Positions 42,740 through 52,715 are shown, counted from the first letter of the stretch. The stretch is 64,000 nt of DNA from Mesorhizobium sp. M9A.F.Ca.ET.002.03.1.2 (GCF_003952365.1 NZ_CP034443.1:5759001-5823000); one strand, 5' to 3'. Made by a program: numbers and translations. The notes: generated from the letters alone by a model not told the origin.

Positions 42740-44707
42740 GTGTCAGCATCGTTTCGGCCTGATATCGAAGGGCTGCGTGCGCTGGCGGTGTCGGGCGTCG
42801 TCGCGTTCCACTTCGGCCTGTCGGATCTGCCGGGCGGCTTCACCGGCGTCGACATCTTTTTCGTCATCTCCGGCTATCTGATCACCGGCCAGCTGCTGCG
42901 GGAGATCGCCGAGGATGGCAGGCTGAACCTGTGGCGGTTCTACGCAAGGCGCGCCAGGCGCCTGTTGCCGGCCTCACTGTTCGTCATCTTCGCCACGCTC
43001 GTCGCCGGTTACTTCATCCTGTCGCCGGACGAACAGTCGCTCTATTCGAAAGGCGCCATGTACGCCTCGGCCTATGCGATCAATTTCTGGCTGATCCGCT
43101 GGTCGTTCGACTATTTCGCCCCCGATGCGGCGAACAACCCCTTCATCCATTTCTGGTCGCTCTCGGTCGAGGAGCAGTTCTATCTCGTATGGCCGGCGCT
43201 GCTTCTGCTGGCGGCATGGCTGCGCCCGGGCAAGCGCACGGCGATCCTGGTGATCGGCCTCGCCGGCGTGGTGTCGTTCGCCGCCTGCGCCTGGCTCACC
43301 ACCGTGTCGCAGCCCTGGGCCTTCTATTTCTCGCCGCTCAGGGCCTGGGAATTCGCCGCCGGCGGCCTTGCGACGATGGCGCCGGCGAAATTCTGGCGGG
43401 AGCGCCCGCAATTGGGCGCAGCCCTGGCGTGGCTTGGCCTGGTGCTGATCGCCGGCGCCTATCTGACCTTCAGCGAGCAGGACACCCCCTTCCCCGGCGT
43501 GATGGCGCTGGTGCCGGTGGCCGGCGCGGTGCTCCTGCTGCTCAGCGGTTCCGGCAATGTCCAAAGTGGGCCTAGCGCCATGCTGGCGCTGCCGCCCTTG
43601 CAATGGGTGGGGAAACTTTCCTACTCGCTCTACCTCTGGCACTGGCCGGTCATCGTTTATGCGACGATGATGGTTCCCGACCTCTCCTGGCCCGGGCGGC
43701 TTGCCTGCGGGGCATTGACGCTGGCGCTGTCCATCTTCACCTATAATCTCATCGAGAACCCGATCCGCCGCAACGTCTGGCTGATGGCGAACGCGGCGCG
43801 CGCGCTCATCCCCGCCGCGATGCTGACCGGCGCCGGCGTGGTGGCGACCTATGCCAATGCGCGCCTTGCCGTGCACGATCTCGACCCCTCGCAACGCATC
43901 ATTGCCGAAACTGCCGCGCAGCCCTCCACCGCGCGCGCCAAGGTGGGCTGCGTTCTCGACTACGAGACCGTCACGCCGAAGGCTTGCGTGTTCGGCGCCA
44001 AGAATGCCGAGCGCTCGATCGCGCTGTTCGGTGATTCGCATGCCGACCACTGGTCGACGCCGCTGATCGAGGCGGCGAAGAAGAACGACTACAAGGTCGT
44101 CACCTGGCTCAAGTCCGCCTGCCGGGCCTCGCGGCTGACGGTCTGGAGCTCGAAGCTGAAACGCGACTACACCGAGTGCGATCAATGGCGCGAGCAATCG
44201 ATCAAGGAGATCATCGCCCTGCGCCCGAGCCTGGTGGTGATCTCGGAGATCTCGCTGACGAGCTCGCGCAAACTGTCGCCCGACGCAAAGGAAACCGGCA
44301 GCCTGGACCAGGACTGGCGGGCCGGCCTGCGTGCAACGCTGGAGGCGTTCAGCCAGGCCGGGCTGAAGGTCGCCTTCATCCGCGATGTACCGTTCAACGG
44401 CATGTTCGTCGACACTTGCGTGGCCCGCGCGCTGTGGCGGGGACAGACGCCTTCGGTATGTGACGCGCCGCGAACCGATGCCGCCAACGACGCCGTGGCC
44501 GCGGTGGAGCGCGACATCGTGCGCACCATCCCCAACGCCACCTATATCGATATGACCGACCGGTTCTGCGACACCAGGACCTGCCATGTCTTCATCGGCG
44601 GCAAGCTGGCCTACCGCGACCGCCACCACATGGCGACGCCCTTTGCACAAACGCTGGAGCCGCCGGTCGAGCGCGCGCTGTTCTCGAAGGTGGCGGCGGA
44701 GAAGTAG
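42740..44707 (+). CDS. Acyltransferase-3 / SGNH fusion (OafA-type O-acyltransferase)
   Basis: 655 residues from a GTG start. Residues about 5-340 form the ten-helix acyltransferase-3 domain (FRPDIEGLRALAVSGVVAFH, FFVISGYLITG, HFWSLSVEEQFYLVWPALLL). The C-terminal periplasmic SGNH domain has the Ser block IALFGDSHADHW and the late Asp/His pair in YRDRHHMAT. It acetylates a surface polysaccharide or peptidoglycan-type sugar. It stands alone with its own leader; the target glycan is unknown. Confidence 0.92.
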   Translation: MSASFRPDIEGLRALAVSGVVAFHFGLSDLPGGFTGVDIFFVISGYLITGQLLREIAEDGRLNLWRFYARRARRLLPASLFVIFATLVAGYFILSPDEQSLYSKGAMYASAYAINFWLIRWSFDYFAPDAANNPFIHFWSLSVEEQFYLVWPALLLLAAWLRPGKRTAILVIGLAGVVSFAACAWLTTVSQPWAFYFSPLRAWEFAAGGLATMAPAKFWRERPQLGAALAWLGLVLIAGAYLTFSEQDTPFPGVMALVPVAGAVLLLLSGSGNVQSGPSAMLALPPLQWVGKLSYSLYLWHWPVIVYATMMVPDLSWPGRLACGALTLALSIFTYNLIENPIRRNVWLMANAARALIPAAMLTGAGVVATYANARLAVHDLDPSQRIIAETAAQPSTARAKVGCVLDYETVTPKACVFGAKNAERSIALFGDSHADHWSTPLIEAAKKNDYKVVTWLKSACRASRLTVWSSKLKRDYTECDQWREQSIKEIIALRPSLVVISEISLTSSRKLSPDAKETGSLDQDWRAGLRATLEAFSQAGLKVAFIRDVPFNGMFVDTCVARALWRGQTPSVCDAPRTDAANDAVAAVERDIVRTIPNATYIDMTDRFCDTRTCHVFIGGKLAYRDRHHMATPFAQTLEPPVERALFSKVAAEK

Positions 44708-44734
44708 GGCGGCGCAAGACGCGCCTTTCACGTC

Positions 44735-45496
44735 TCAATGCAGGCCAAACTCACGCAGCAGTTCTTCGCGGTAGCGCACGAACCGGCTTTCGCTGCGATC
44801 GCGGGGGCGCGGCAGTTCAACGTCGACCAGCCGTGCCGTGCCGCCTTTCTCCCTGGGCAGGATCAGCACCCTGTCCGCAAGATAGATCGCTTCCTCCAGA
44901 TCATGGGTGACCATGACCATGGTGACGTTCTCCTCGCTCCAGATGCGCGCCAGTTCCTCCTGCATGCCGATCTTGGTCATGGCGTCGAGCGCGCCCAGCG
45001 GCTCGTCGAGCAACAGGATTTCAGGCTGCACGGTCAAGGCCCGGGCGATGCCGATGCGCTGCGCCATGCCGCCCGAAAGCTGCCTGGGGTAGGCATCGCT
45101 GAATTCGGCTAGGCCGACAAGCGCGGTATAGAAGCGGGCCTTGTCCTCGGCCTCCGCCCTCGGCACGCGCCGCACTTCGAGGCCAAAGGCGACGTTGCCG
45201 AGTACTGTCAGCCAGGGCAGCAGGCGGGGTTCCTGGAAGATGACCGCGCGCTCGGAGCCGACGCCATGGACCGGCTTGCCGTCGATCGCGACACCGCCGC
45301 TATCGGCGGCCTCCAGCCCGGCAAGAATGCGCAGCAGCGTGGTCTTGCCCGATCCGCTGGCGCCGACGATGACGAGACATTCGCCGGACCGGATATCGAG
45401 GTTGAGCGCCCTGAGCACGGCAAGCGGGCGCCTGCCGAGGGTGAAGGATTTGGAAAGGTCGCGTATCGTGACCTCGCCGCCGCTTTTGGTGGCCAT
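44735..45496 (-). CDS. Sulfonate/nitrate-type ABC transporter ATP-binding protein (SsuB/TauB-like)
   Basis: 253 residues. Walker A GASGSGKTT, signature LSGGMAQRI, Walker B ILLLDEPLGALDAMTK and switch MVTHDLEEA are intact. FQEPRLLPWLTV is the Q-loop typical of this group. It is the last gene of a five-gene minus-strand operon for organosulfur use. Confidence 0.92.
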   Translation of the reverse strand: MATKSGGEVTIRDLSKSFTLGRRPLAVLRALNLDIRSGECLVIVGASGSGKTTLLRILAGLEAADSGGVAIDGKPVHGVGSERAVIFQEPRLLPWLTVLGNVAFGLEVRRVPRAEAEDKARFYTALVGLAEFSDAYPRQLSGGMAQRIGIARALTVQPEILLLDEPLGALDAMTKIGMQEELARIWSEENVTMVMVTHDLEEAIYLADRVLILPREKGGTARLVDVELPRPRDRSESRFVRYREELLREFGLH

Positions 45497-45514
45497 GGCG
45501 CTCGTTTCCCCCGG

Positions 45515-46513
45515 TCAGTTGGTTTTCGTTTCGCCGCGCCCGTAAAGGATATCAGCGGCTTTCAGCTTGCCCTTGGGCAGGCGGCCGTCGCGTTCGAGCA
45601 CGCTGACCCAGAAGTCGATGTCGCGGTCGTCAGCCTTCGCCCCTTCGCGCAGGCCGAAGCCGGTCCAGTAGCGCGCCAGTTCGCCATTTTCGCCGCGCTT
45701 GTCGAGGATGTCCGCGAGCATCTTGCGCGCCTCGTCCGGGTTCTGGCGCGACCAGTCGGCGGCGCGGGCCGACTGTTCGACGAAATTGCGGGCGCCTTCG
45801 GGATGCGCCGTGATGAAGTCGCGCCGCAGGACAATGAAGCCGCCTGCCAGTTCGCCCAACACGTCGGTGTCGTTGAACACGCCGCGCACGCCGCCATTGT
45901 CGACCAGGGCGCCGGCAAACGTCGCCTGCCAATAGCCCAGTGCCGCGATATCGACCTGGCGTGACCGCAAGGTCTGCTCAAGCTGAGGCCCGGGCACCAC
46001 GACCAGGTTGGCGGCATCAGGCGGCAGGCCGACGCCGTGCAGCGCTTCGCGCACGGTGTAGTCGAGATGGGCGCCGAGCGTGTTGACCGCAATGGTCTTG
46101 CCGGCGATATCGGCAATCGATTTGATCGGACTGTCTTCCAGCACGTAGAGGACGCTGCGCACTTGCCTGTTGATGCCGTTGCTTGGATAGGCGGCGACGA
46201 AGTCGTTGCCGCCGGAGATCGAATTGATCACCGCAGCGGTTGCGGCCGAGCCGAGATCGACGCTGCCGGAGGCGAGCGCGAACAGCGATTCCGGGCCGCC
46301 GCTCGAGTAGCCGACATTCTCCAGTCTGACGCCGAGGTCCTTGAAATAGCCGAGCTCGTCCGCCAGCTCATGCGGCGAGATGCTGCCACGGCTGGCGAGG
46401 TAGCGCAACGTGACCGGCACGGCTTGCGCAACGGCGAAGCGGGGCAGGCCTGTGGCGATGATGCCGGCGGCAAAGGGAGCGCCCGCAAGCAGGGAACGGC
46501 GAGTGATTGGCAT
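45515..46513 (-). CDS. Sulfonate-type periplasmic binding protein (SsuA-like)
   Basis: 332 residues. The leader MPITRRSLLAGAPFAAGIIA (RR, Tat-like) ends near AVAQ. The mature part shows LRYLASRGSISPHELADELG, GSVDLGSAATAAVINSISGG and GKTIAVNTLGAHLDYTVREA, typical of SsuA/TauA/NMT1 proteins. It feeds the permease directly upstream. Confidence 0.9.
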   Translation of the reverse strand: MPITRRSLLAGAPFAAGIIATGLPRFAVAQAVPVTLRYLASRGSISPHELADELGYFKDLGVRLENVGYSSGGPESLFALASGSVDLGSAATAAVINSISGGNDFVAAYPSNGINRQVRSVLYVLEDSPIKSIADIAGKTIAVNTLGAHLDYTVREALHGVGLPPDAANLVVVPGPQLEQTLRSRQVDIAALGYWQATFAGALVDNGGVRGVFNDTDVLGELAGGFIVLRRDFITAHPEGARNFVEQSARAADWSRQNPDEARKMLADILDKRGENGELARYWTGFGLREGAKADDRDIDFWVSVLERDGRLPKGKLKAADILYGRGETKTN

Positions 46514-46551
46514 GATCCGGTCTTTCCTGTTGGAGAGGATTGTGAAGCTGG

Positions 46552-47400
46552 TCAGTCGATGGGATTGCTCCAGCGGCAGAGCCGCCGCTGCAGGCTGACC
46601 AGCGCCTGGTTGGCGATCAGGCCGAGGCCGGCGAGGATGACGATTGCCGCAAACATCAGCGGAATCTGGAAGTTGTACTGCGCGTTCATCACCTGAAAGC
46701 CGATGCCCTTGTTGGCGCCGATCATTTCGGAAGCGATCAGCAGCAGCAGCGCCGTGGTCGCGCTGAGCCTTAAGCCCACGAAGATCGACGGGACAGCCCC
46801 CGGAAGCACGACACGTCGAAACGCGGTAAGCCGCGTGGCGCCATAGACCCGGGCCATCTCGAGCAGTTTCGGATCGACTTGCTTGACGCCGCTGATGGTG
46901 TTGAGCAGCAGCGGGAACAGCGTCGCCCAGAAGATGACGAAGACCTTTGATGCCTCCCCCAGCCCGAGCAGCAGGATGAACACCGGGTAGAGCGCCAGCG
47001 CCGAGGTCTGCCGGAAAACCTGCAGGATCGGATCAAGCGCGGTTTCGATGGCGCGCACCTGGCCCATAAACAGGCCAAGCGGGATGGCGACCGCCACGGC
47101 CGCCGCGAAGGCGAGGCCGGCGCGCTGCAGGCTGATGGCGATGTCGCCAAGCAAGGCGCCGCCTGCCAGACCGTTCCACAATGCGGTGACGATCGTGTCG
47201 ATCGGCGGCAGCACCGCGGCGTTGACCCATCCCGCGCTGCTTGAGACCTGCCAGATCGCGAGGAAGGTGATCAGGATGCCGTAGCGGGACAGAAAGCGGA
47301 CGATTGTCCGGTTGGCCAGGCGCGGGAATTCGGCGCCAAGGCTGGTTCTGCCGTCATGTGCAGCGATCGTGACCGGCTGCTCGACGTGTTGCAAACTCAT
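46552..47400 (-). CDS. Sulfonate-type ABC transporter permease (SsuC-like)
   Basis: 282 residues with six membrane helices. The EAA loop reads GVKQVDPKLLEMARVYGATR, and the C-terminal VSLQRRLCRWS is usual. Gaps of 25 bp (upstream, to the monooxygenase) and 38 bp (downstream, to the binding protein) show one operon. Confidence 0.92.
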   Translation of the reverse strand: MSLQHVEQPVTIAAHDGRTSLGAEFPRLANRTIVRFLSRYGILITFLAIWQVSSSAGWVNAAVLPPIDTIVTALWNGLAGGALLGDIAISLQRAGLAFAAAVAVAIPLGLFMGQVRAIETALDPILQVFRQTSALALYPVFILLLGLGEASKVFVIFWATLFPLLLNTISGVKQVDPKLLEMARVYGATRLTAFRRVVLPGAVPSIFVGLRLSATTALLLLIASEMIGANKGIGFQVMNAQYNFQIPLMFAAIVILAGLGLIANQALVSLQRRLCRWSNPID

Positions 47401-47425
47401 CGTCTTGCCCTTTGCTTAGGAGAAT

Positions 47426-48790
47426 TTATTCGGCGGCCAGCACCTTCGAGCGGGCAGCGGTCCAGGGGTTTTCCGGCCGCCTGAGGCCGAGATTCTCGCG
47501 CAGCGTCGTGCCTTCATAGGCGGTGCGGAACAGGCCACGGCGCTGCAGCTCGGGGATCACCAGGTCGACGAAATCGTCGAGCGCGCCAGGCAGCCAGGGC
47601 GGCAGGATGTTGAAGCCGTCGGCGGCCTCGTTGCCAAACCATTCCTCCAGCTGATCGGCGACCTGCACCGCGCTACCGATGACGGTGTAGTGGCCGCGCG
47701 CCGTCGCCACCCACTGGTAGAGCTGGCGGATGGTGAAGTTGTGCTCGTCGGCAATCTGGCGGATAAGCGCCTGGCGGCTCTTCATGCCTTCGGTTTCCTT
47801 GCTCGGCGGCAGCGGCCCGTCGATTGGATAACCCCTGATGTCGAGCGTCTGGCCCGCCAGCCCGTTGAGCAGGGCGACGCCATCCTCGGGCAGAATCAGG
47901 TCGTTCAGCTGCTGGTACTTGGCGCGGGCCTCCTCTTCGGTGCGGCCGACGAAGGGTGCCACGCCCGGCATGATGAGCACCTGTGCGGGATCACGGCCGA
48001 CTGCCGCCACACGCGCCTTGATGTCGCGATAGAATTCTTGCGCCGAGGTCAGATTCTGATGGGCGGTGAAGATGACCTCAGCCGATTGGGCGGCGAGCTT
48101 GCGTCCGTCCTCCGACTGCCCGGCCTGTACCACCACCGGGTGGCCCTGCACCGGACGCGGCACATTGAGCGGACCTTTGACGCTGAAATGCAGGCCCTTG
48201 TGGTCGATGTCGTGAAGCTTGTCCTTGTCGTAGAAGCGCCCCGACTTCTTGTCGCGGATGAAGGCATCGTCTTCCCAGCTGTCCCACAGCGCCTTGACCG
48301 TCTCGACATGCTCATGCGCCCGAGCATAGCGATCGGCGTGGGCAGGCTGCGTCTCGCGATTGAAATTGCGCGCGGTCTCGTCGCCCGCCGAGGTCACGAC
48401 ATTCCAGCCGGCCCGGCCGTTCGACAGGAGATCGAGCGAGGCGAACTTGCGGGCGAGCGTATAAGGCTCCTCATAGGTGGTGGAGGCGGTGGCAATGAAG
48501 CCCAGATGCGTGGTGAGCGGCGCCAGTGCGGCAAACAGCGTAACCGGCTCGAACCCGGCGATCTTGGCATTGCCGCCTTCGCGGGCGCCGAGGCCGACTG
48601 TCAGGTTGTCGGCGAGGAAATAGGCGTCGAACAGGCCGCGTTCGGCGGTCAGCGCGAGCTGCCTGTGGAACTCGAAATTCGTCGCGCCGTCGGCTGGCGC
48701 GCCAGGGTGGCGCCAGGCTGCGATATGCTGTCCGCCACCGGGCAGGAAAGCACCAAGCTTGATCTGCCTGAACTTGCTGGGTCTGGTCAT
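47426..48790 (-). CDS. FMN-dependent monooxygenase, NtaA/SnaA/DszA family
   Basis: 454 residues, luciferase-like TIM barrel that uses reduced FMN to oxidise its substrate, here probably a sulfonate or other organosulfur compound. IKLGAFLPGGGQHIAAWRHP, LDLLSNGRAGWNVVTSAGDE and NFNRETQPAHADRYARAHEH are family landmarks. It is longer than SsuD (about 380) and belongs to the DszA/NtaA branch. It sits between its flavin reductase and the importer. Confidence 0.9.
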   Translation of the reverse strand: MTRPSKFRQIKLGAFLPGGGQHIAAWRHPGAPADGATNFEFHRQLALTAERGLFDAYFLADNLTVGLGAREGGNAKIAGFEPVTLFAALAPLTTHLGFIATASTTYEEPYTLARKFASLDLLSNGRAGWNVVTSAGDETARNFNRETQPAHADRYARAHEHVETVKALWDSWEDDAFIRDKKSGRFYDKDKLHDIDHKGLHFSVKGPLNVPRPVQGHPVVVQAGQSEDGRKLAAQSAEVIFTAHQNLTSAQEFYRDIKARVAAVGRDPAQVLIMPGVAPFVGRTEEEARAKYQQLNDLILPEDGVALLNGLAGQTLDIRGYPIDGPLPPSKETEGMKSRQALIRQIADEHNFTIRQLYQWVATARGHYTVIGSAVQVADQLEEWFGNEAADGFNILPPWLPGALDDFVDLVIPELQRRGLFRTAYEGTTLRENLGLRRPENPWTAARSKVLAAE

Positions 48791-48844
48791 TGCGGGTTCC
48801 TTCTGAGCTGTGCGGAAAGAGGGTCGAGGGTCACTGGCCGGTGT

Positions 48845-49402
48845 TCAGGCGGCAAGACCGACGCTGCGTGGCGTTCCCACCACCCGGCATGCTTCGGCGA
48901 CCGCTTGCCTGGCGCGAGCATGGATGGCTTCGGACACCAGAACGCCGTTGGCGAAGTCCTTGTCTGAGGCGTAGATCGCGGTCGGCAGGGTCAGCGCCTC
49001 GAAGAAGCCGAATAACGGCCGCAGTTGATGCTCGACAACCAGGCAATGACGATCGCCGCCGCCGGTTGCAGCAAGGATGACCGGCTTTCCCCGCAGGGAT
49101 GACGGGTCGAGCAGGTCGAAGAAATGCTTGAAAAGCCCGGTGTAGCTGCCTTTGAAGGTCGGCGAGCCAATCACCAGGATATCGGCGCCCAGCAATCGCT
49201 CGACGATGTTTCTGGCCAACGGATCCAGATCGCCAATGCGCCTTGCCAGTGGAAAGGACTGACCGAGATCCTCGATGTCGAAAACGGTCGAGGCCGCATC
49301 GGTGCTGCTCGCCACCTCCGCGACGATGTGGCTGATGAACGCCTTGGTCTTCGACGGACGGGTCAGGTTTCCTGACAGCCCCACCACCAGCTTTTTGGAC
49401 AT
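48845..49402 (-). CDS. NAD(P)H-dependent FMN reductase (MsuE/SsuE-like)
   Basis: 185 residues, flavodoxin-like fold that supplies reduced FMN to the monooxygenase. VGLSGNLTRPSKTKAFI is the flavin phosphate loop; IGSPTFKGSYTGLFKHFFDL and KPVILAATGGGDRH follow. It is first in the operon. The AT-rich leader (ACTGAGTTTATAGAATTAAA, about 49442-49461) is a likely promoter region, possibly sulfate-starvation controlled. Confidence 0.9.
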   Translation of the reverse strand: MSKKLVVGLSGNLTRPSKTKAFISHIVAEVASSTDAASTVFDIEDLGQSFPLARRIGDLDPLARNIVERLLGADILVIGSPTFKGSYTGLFKHFFDLLDPSSLRGKPVILAATGGGDRHCLVVEHQLRPLFGFFEALTLPTAIYASDKDFANGVLVSEAIHARARQAVAEACRVVGTPRSVGLAA

Positions 49403-49641
49403 TTTAGGCTCCTCGCAAAGCAGCTTGTGTGCATTAAGTCTACTGAGTTTATAGAATTAAATGAGCGAGAAGATTTCAAAACGAACCCGTCAAGCGGATT
49501 GAGTTTGCGGCACATCGCCGTTGATTGGTTCATTCGACGCGCAATGCGGACGCCGAGGTTTAGGGCACAGGCGCCTTGACCGCATTCCGGCCACGCGTTG
49601 ATGATCTCAAGCGCACCAAAGGTATCGACCCGGGGATTCGC

Positions 49642-50262
49642 ATGAAAACAGCCGTTCTAACGTCTCTGCTTCTGGCCTGTTTGCTGGCATCGCCGGCCCA
49701 AGCGCAGATGGAGGTCCAGGCGCAGCCGCAGTGGAAGCCGGTCGAAAAGGTCGAGACCTACGCCGTTTCAGGGCAGACCGGCCTCGAACTCTATACCTCA
49801 ATCGGCGCGCGGGGGCCGATGGTCGGCAAGAGCAAGAACCGCGTCATCGCGTACACCAATTTCAAGCTGACCTGGGTCAGGGACTACCAGCCGCGAGGCG
49901 ATGCCTGCGTGCTGGCCTCGGCGCGGCCAAAGCTCATCATCACCTATACCTTGCCGAAGCCGAACGGGCGGCTGCCGGCCGCCGTTCAAAAGAGCTGGGA
50001 GGCTTTTGCCGCCGGCCTCGCCGCCCATGAAAAGGTGCATGGCGACACCATCGTCGAGATGGTGCGCAAGATCGAATCCTTGAGTGTCGGCCTGACCGTT
50101 GCCGGCGACCCCGGCTGCAGCAAGATCAGGACCGAGCTGACCAGGCGGCTTGCCGAGATCTCCCAGGCGCAGCGGCAGGCGAGCCGTGAGTTCGACCGGG
50201 TCGAATTCGGCAAGGGCGGCAATATGCAACTGCTCATCGTCGCGTTGCTGATGGGGCGGTAG
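49642..50262 (+). CDS. DUF922-type secreted zinc-protease-like protein
   Basis: 206 residues. The signal peptide MKTAVLTSLLLACLLASPAQ is cleaved near AQA. The core has a HExxH zinc site (HEKVH, His129-Glu130-His133) in FAAGLAAHEKVHGDTIVEMV, as in DUF922 proteins, plus two Cys (DACVLAS, DPGCSKI) that could pair. It is predicted periplasmic; the substrate is unknown. Confidence 0.83.
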   Translation: MKTAVLTSLLLACLLASPAQAQMEVQAQPQWKPVEKVETYAVSGQTGLELYTSIGARGPMVGKSKNRVIAYTNFKLTWVRDYQPRGDACVLASARPKLIITYTLPKPNGRLPAAVQKSWEAFAAGLAAHEKVHGDTIVEMVRKIESLSVGLTVAGDPGCSKIRTELTRRLAEISQAQRQASREFDRVEFGKGGNMQLLIVALLMGR

Positions 50263-50296
50263 TATTGTGAGGATGGAGCGAAGCACCGGCCTCGCC

Positions 50297-51343
50297 TCAC
50301 AACTCCGCCACCGGCGTCCACATCACATCCTCGACCCGCATCGCTCCCGTTGCCAGCATCACCAGCCGGTCGAAGCCGAGTGCGGCGCCACTGGCCTGCG
50401 GCATGATGGTAAGCGCGGCGAGGAAATCCTCGTCGATCGGATAGCGTTCGCCATAGACGCGCTCCTTCTCGTCCATCTCGAGGATGAAGCGCCGGCGCTG
50501 CTCGGCGGCGTCGGTCAGTTCGCCGAACGCATTGGCCAGCTCGACGCCGCAGCAATAGAGCTCGAAGCGCTCGGCGACCCTTGGGTCATCCGCGCTCGGC
50601 CGGGCAAGGGCGGCCTCCGAAATCGGATAGCCGTGGAGGATGGTGGCGCGCCCCTGCCCCAGCGCCGGCTCGATCTTTTCCACCATGACCCGGCTGAGCA
50701 GATCGGCCCAATTGTCGTCAGGCGCGGTGCGCAAGCCCGCCTGGGCCAGCGCCGCGCGCAACGCTTCGCAATCGGTGCTGCCGTCGGCGGCGACGGTGGC
50801 CAGGAGGTCGATGCCGGCATGGCGCATGAAGGCCTCGGCGACGCTGAGACGTTCGGGCTCGGCGAACGGATCGGCCTCGCGGCCGCGAAAGGAGAAGCGC
50901 TTTGAGCCCGCGCGCTCGGCGGCCAGCGCGACAAGCCCGGCGCAATCCTCCATCAGGCTCTCATAGGTCTCGTCAGCCCGGTACCATTCCAGCATGGTGA
51001 AGGACGGGTGGTGCAAGGGGCCGCGCTCGCGGTTGCGGTAGACTGCATTCAGGCTGAAGATGCGCTTCTCGCCGGCGGCGAGCAGCTTCTTGCAGGCGAA
51101 TTCCGGCGAGGTATGCAGATAGAGCGGGTGGTGCCGCCCGTCCGGGCCGATCGCCTCGGTGGCGAAGGCCGACAGATGCGCCTCGTTGCCGGGCGAGACC
51201 TGCAGCGCCGCCGTCTCGACCTCGACGAAATCGCGGCGGGCAAACCAGTCGCGGAAGGTGGCGGTGATGGCATTGCGCGCGATCAGCCGCGGCCGACGGT
51301 CGGCGTGAACATCAGGCATCCACCAGGGCGAGGCGGCGGTCAT
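50297..51343 (-). CDS. epmA: EF-P lysine ligase EpmA (PoxA/GenX)
   Basis: 348 residues, a class II lysyl-tRNA-synthetase paralogue without the anticodon-binding domain, which attaches a lysine to EF-P. The class II motifs are visible: [49 protein letters not shown] and [17 protein letters not shown]. The start is the ATG at about 51343 that follows AGGAGG-like sequence upstream. It is divergent from efp (about 120-bp gap), so enzyme and substrate are linked. EpmB, which makes beta-lysine, is not in the window. Confidence 0.93.
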   Translation of the reverse strand: MTAASPWWMPDVHADRRPRLIARNAITATFRDWFARRDFVEVETAALQVSPGNEAHLSAFATEAIGPDGRHHPLYLHTSPEFACKKLLAAGEKRIFSLNAVYRNRERGPLHHPSFTMLEWYRADETYESLMEDCAGLVALAAERAGSKRFSFRGREADPFAEPERLSVAEAFMRHAGIDLLATVAADGSTDCEALRAALAQAGLRTAPDDNWADLLSRVMVEKIEPALGQGRATILHGYPISEAALARPSADDPRVAERFELYCCGVELANAFGELTDAAEQRRRFILEMDEKERVYGERYPIDEDFLAALTIMPQASGAALGFDRLVMLATGAMRVEDVMWTPVAEL

Positions 51344-51466
51344 AACAGGAGGATTTGCACGCAGGGCTGGCGGTTGCGGCCAAGATGCGCTAGGGCGACG
51401 GCTCCCGCAGCCGATCTGCGCCGATCGGCTGTTCCAGGCCCACAAACTAAAGCAGGATTGAAAACC

Positions 51467-52036
51467 GTGGTGAAGGTCATCGCCAGTTCCCTACGCAAAG
51501 GCAACGTCGTCGATAAGGACGGCAAGCTTTATGTGATCCTCTTTGCCGAAAACATCCATCCTGGCAAGGGCACGCCGGTGACCCAGCTCGACATGCGCCG
51601 CATCGCCGACGGAGTGAAGGTCTCGGAGCGCTACCGCACCACCGAGCAGGTGGAGCGCGCCTATGTCGAGGAGCGCGAGCACACCTTCCTCTACAGCGAC
51701 GGCGAAGGCTTCCACTTCATGAACCCGGAGACCTACGACCAGGTCGCGGTGCCTGAAAGCGTGGTCGGCGAAATGGCTCCCTATCTCTCGGAAGGCATGG
51801 CGGTGCAGGTCGCGCAGCACAATGGCGTCGCCATCTCGCTGACGCTGCCGCAGCGGGCGACCTTCGAAGTGGTCGAGACCGAGCCGGTGACCAAGGGCCA
51901 GACGGCCTCCTCGTCCTACAAGCCGGCGCTGCTCTCCAACGGCGTGCGTACGGCGGTGCCGCCGCACATCTCGGCCGGCACGCGTGTTGTGGTGATGACG
52001 GCCGATGGGGCTTATGTGGAGCGGGCCAAGGATTAG
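51467..52036 (+). CDS. efp: Translation elongation factor P
   Basis: 189 residues from a GTG start (AGGA 9 bases upstream). EF-P rescues ribosomes stalled at polyproline. [20 protein letters not shown] opens the protein, the modified lysine is Lys34 in HPGKGTPV, and the end [20 protein letters not shown] is standard. The upstream reading in this frame is epmA antisense and is not part of it. Confidence 0.96.
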   Translation: MVKVIASSLRKGNVVDKDGKLYVILFAENIHPGKGTPVTQLDMRRIADGVKVSERYRTTEQVERAYVEEREHTFLYSDGEGFHFMNPETYDQVAVPESVVGEMAPYLSEGMAVQVAQHNGVAISLTLPQRATFEVVETEPVTKGQTASSSYKPALLSNGVRTAVPPHISAGTRVVVMTADGAYVERAKD

Positions 52037-52107
52037 AGGAGCCGATCGTCCGCGTTGGAGATTGGCGAAACAAGCACTGCGCAGCGCCTCCTTCCCCGCC
52101 AAAGCGG

Positions 52108-52146
52108 TCAAATTTGATTTGACGGCATGCATTAGAGGCGCCTAAT
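52108..52146. promoter_or_regulatory. Two dyad elements before the globin gene
   Basis: TCAAAT-TTG-ATTTGA (52108-52122) is a perfect palindrome, and ATTAG-AGGCGC-CTAAT (52131-52146) an interrupted one. Both lie within 60 bases of the globin start. They could bind a redox or NO regulator; the sequence does not match a full FNR or NsrR box. Confidence 0.4.
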
Positions 52147-52166
52147 CTATCGCCCGAGGTGTGACG

Positions 52167-52715
52167 ATGGCACAGGCTGTCTCGACTCCTATCACCAGAC
52201 GAAGCGTCGTCGCGGGGCTGAGTGTCGCCCCGGTGGCTTTGGCGGCGGCGGACAGCACCTACGCACAGGCCAACCAAACCACGCCTGAGAACAGTCTGTA
52301 CGAGCGGCTGGGAGGCGTCTTCGCCATCGCAGCGGTGGTGGATCACTTCAGCGACGCGATCGTGAAGAATCCCATCGTCGGCCAGTCGTCCGAGAACCCG
52401 CGGCTGCGGGAATGGCATACCAAGAACCTTGCAAGGCTCCCCGGCCTCAAGTTCATGCGCACGCTCTGGGTTTGCGACGTGTCCGGCGGGCCCTTCAAGT
52501 TCACGGCCACCAAGCCCGGCGCGACGCCGCTTGGCCTTGAGGAGGCTCACCGGGATCTGCGGATCTCTCCCGCGGAATTCGATGAGGTCGCGGCGGAGCT
52601 CGGACGGACCCTCGACTTCCTCAAGGTGCCGAAGCCCGAGGCCGAAGAGGTCCTGGCAGCCTTCGCCGCCCATAAGGGCGAGGTCACCGCCGGCTACGCC
52701 GCAAAGGGCGGCTGA
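52167..52715 (+). CDS. Group I truncated hemoglobin with an export signal
   Basis: 182 residues. The globin core begins SLYERLGGVFAIAAVVDHFS and ends LDFLKVPKPEAEEVLAAFAA. The proximal His is probably in LEEAHRDLRI. The N-terminus (ITRRSVVAGLSVAPVALAAA) is a twin-arginine-type signal with cleavage near AQA, so the globin is predicted periplasmic. Bacterial truncated globins bind oxygen or nitric oxide and are mostly cytosolic. The ATG at 52167 is preferred to the GTG at 52161. Two dyads just upstream may be operators. Confidence 0.85.
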   Translation: MAQAVSTPITRRSVVAGLSVAPVALAAADSTYAQANQTTPENSLYERLGGVFAIAAVVDHFSDAIVKNPIVGQSSENPRLREWHTKNLARLPGLKFMRTLWVCDVSGGPFKFTATKPGATPLGLEEAHRDLRISPAEFDEVAAELGRTLDFLKVPKPEAEEVLAAFAAHKGEVTAGYAAKGG

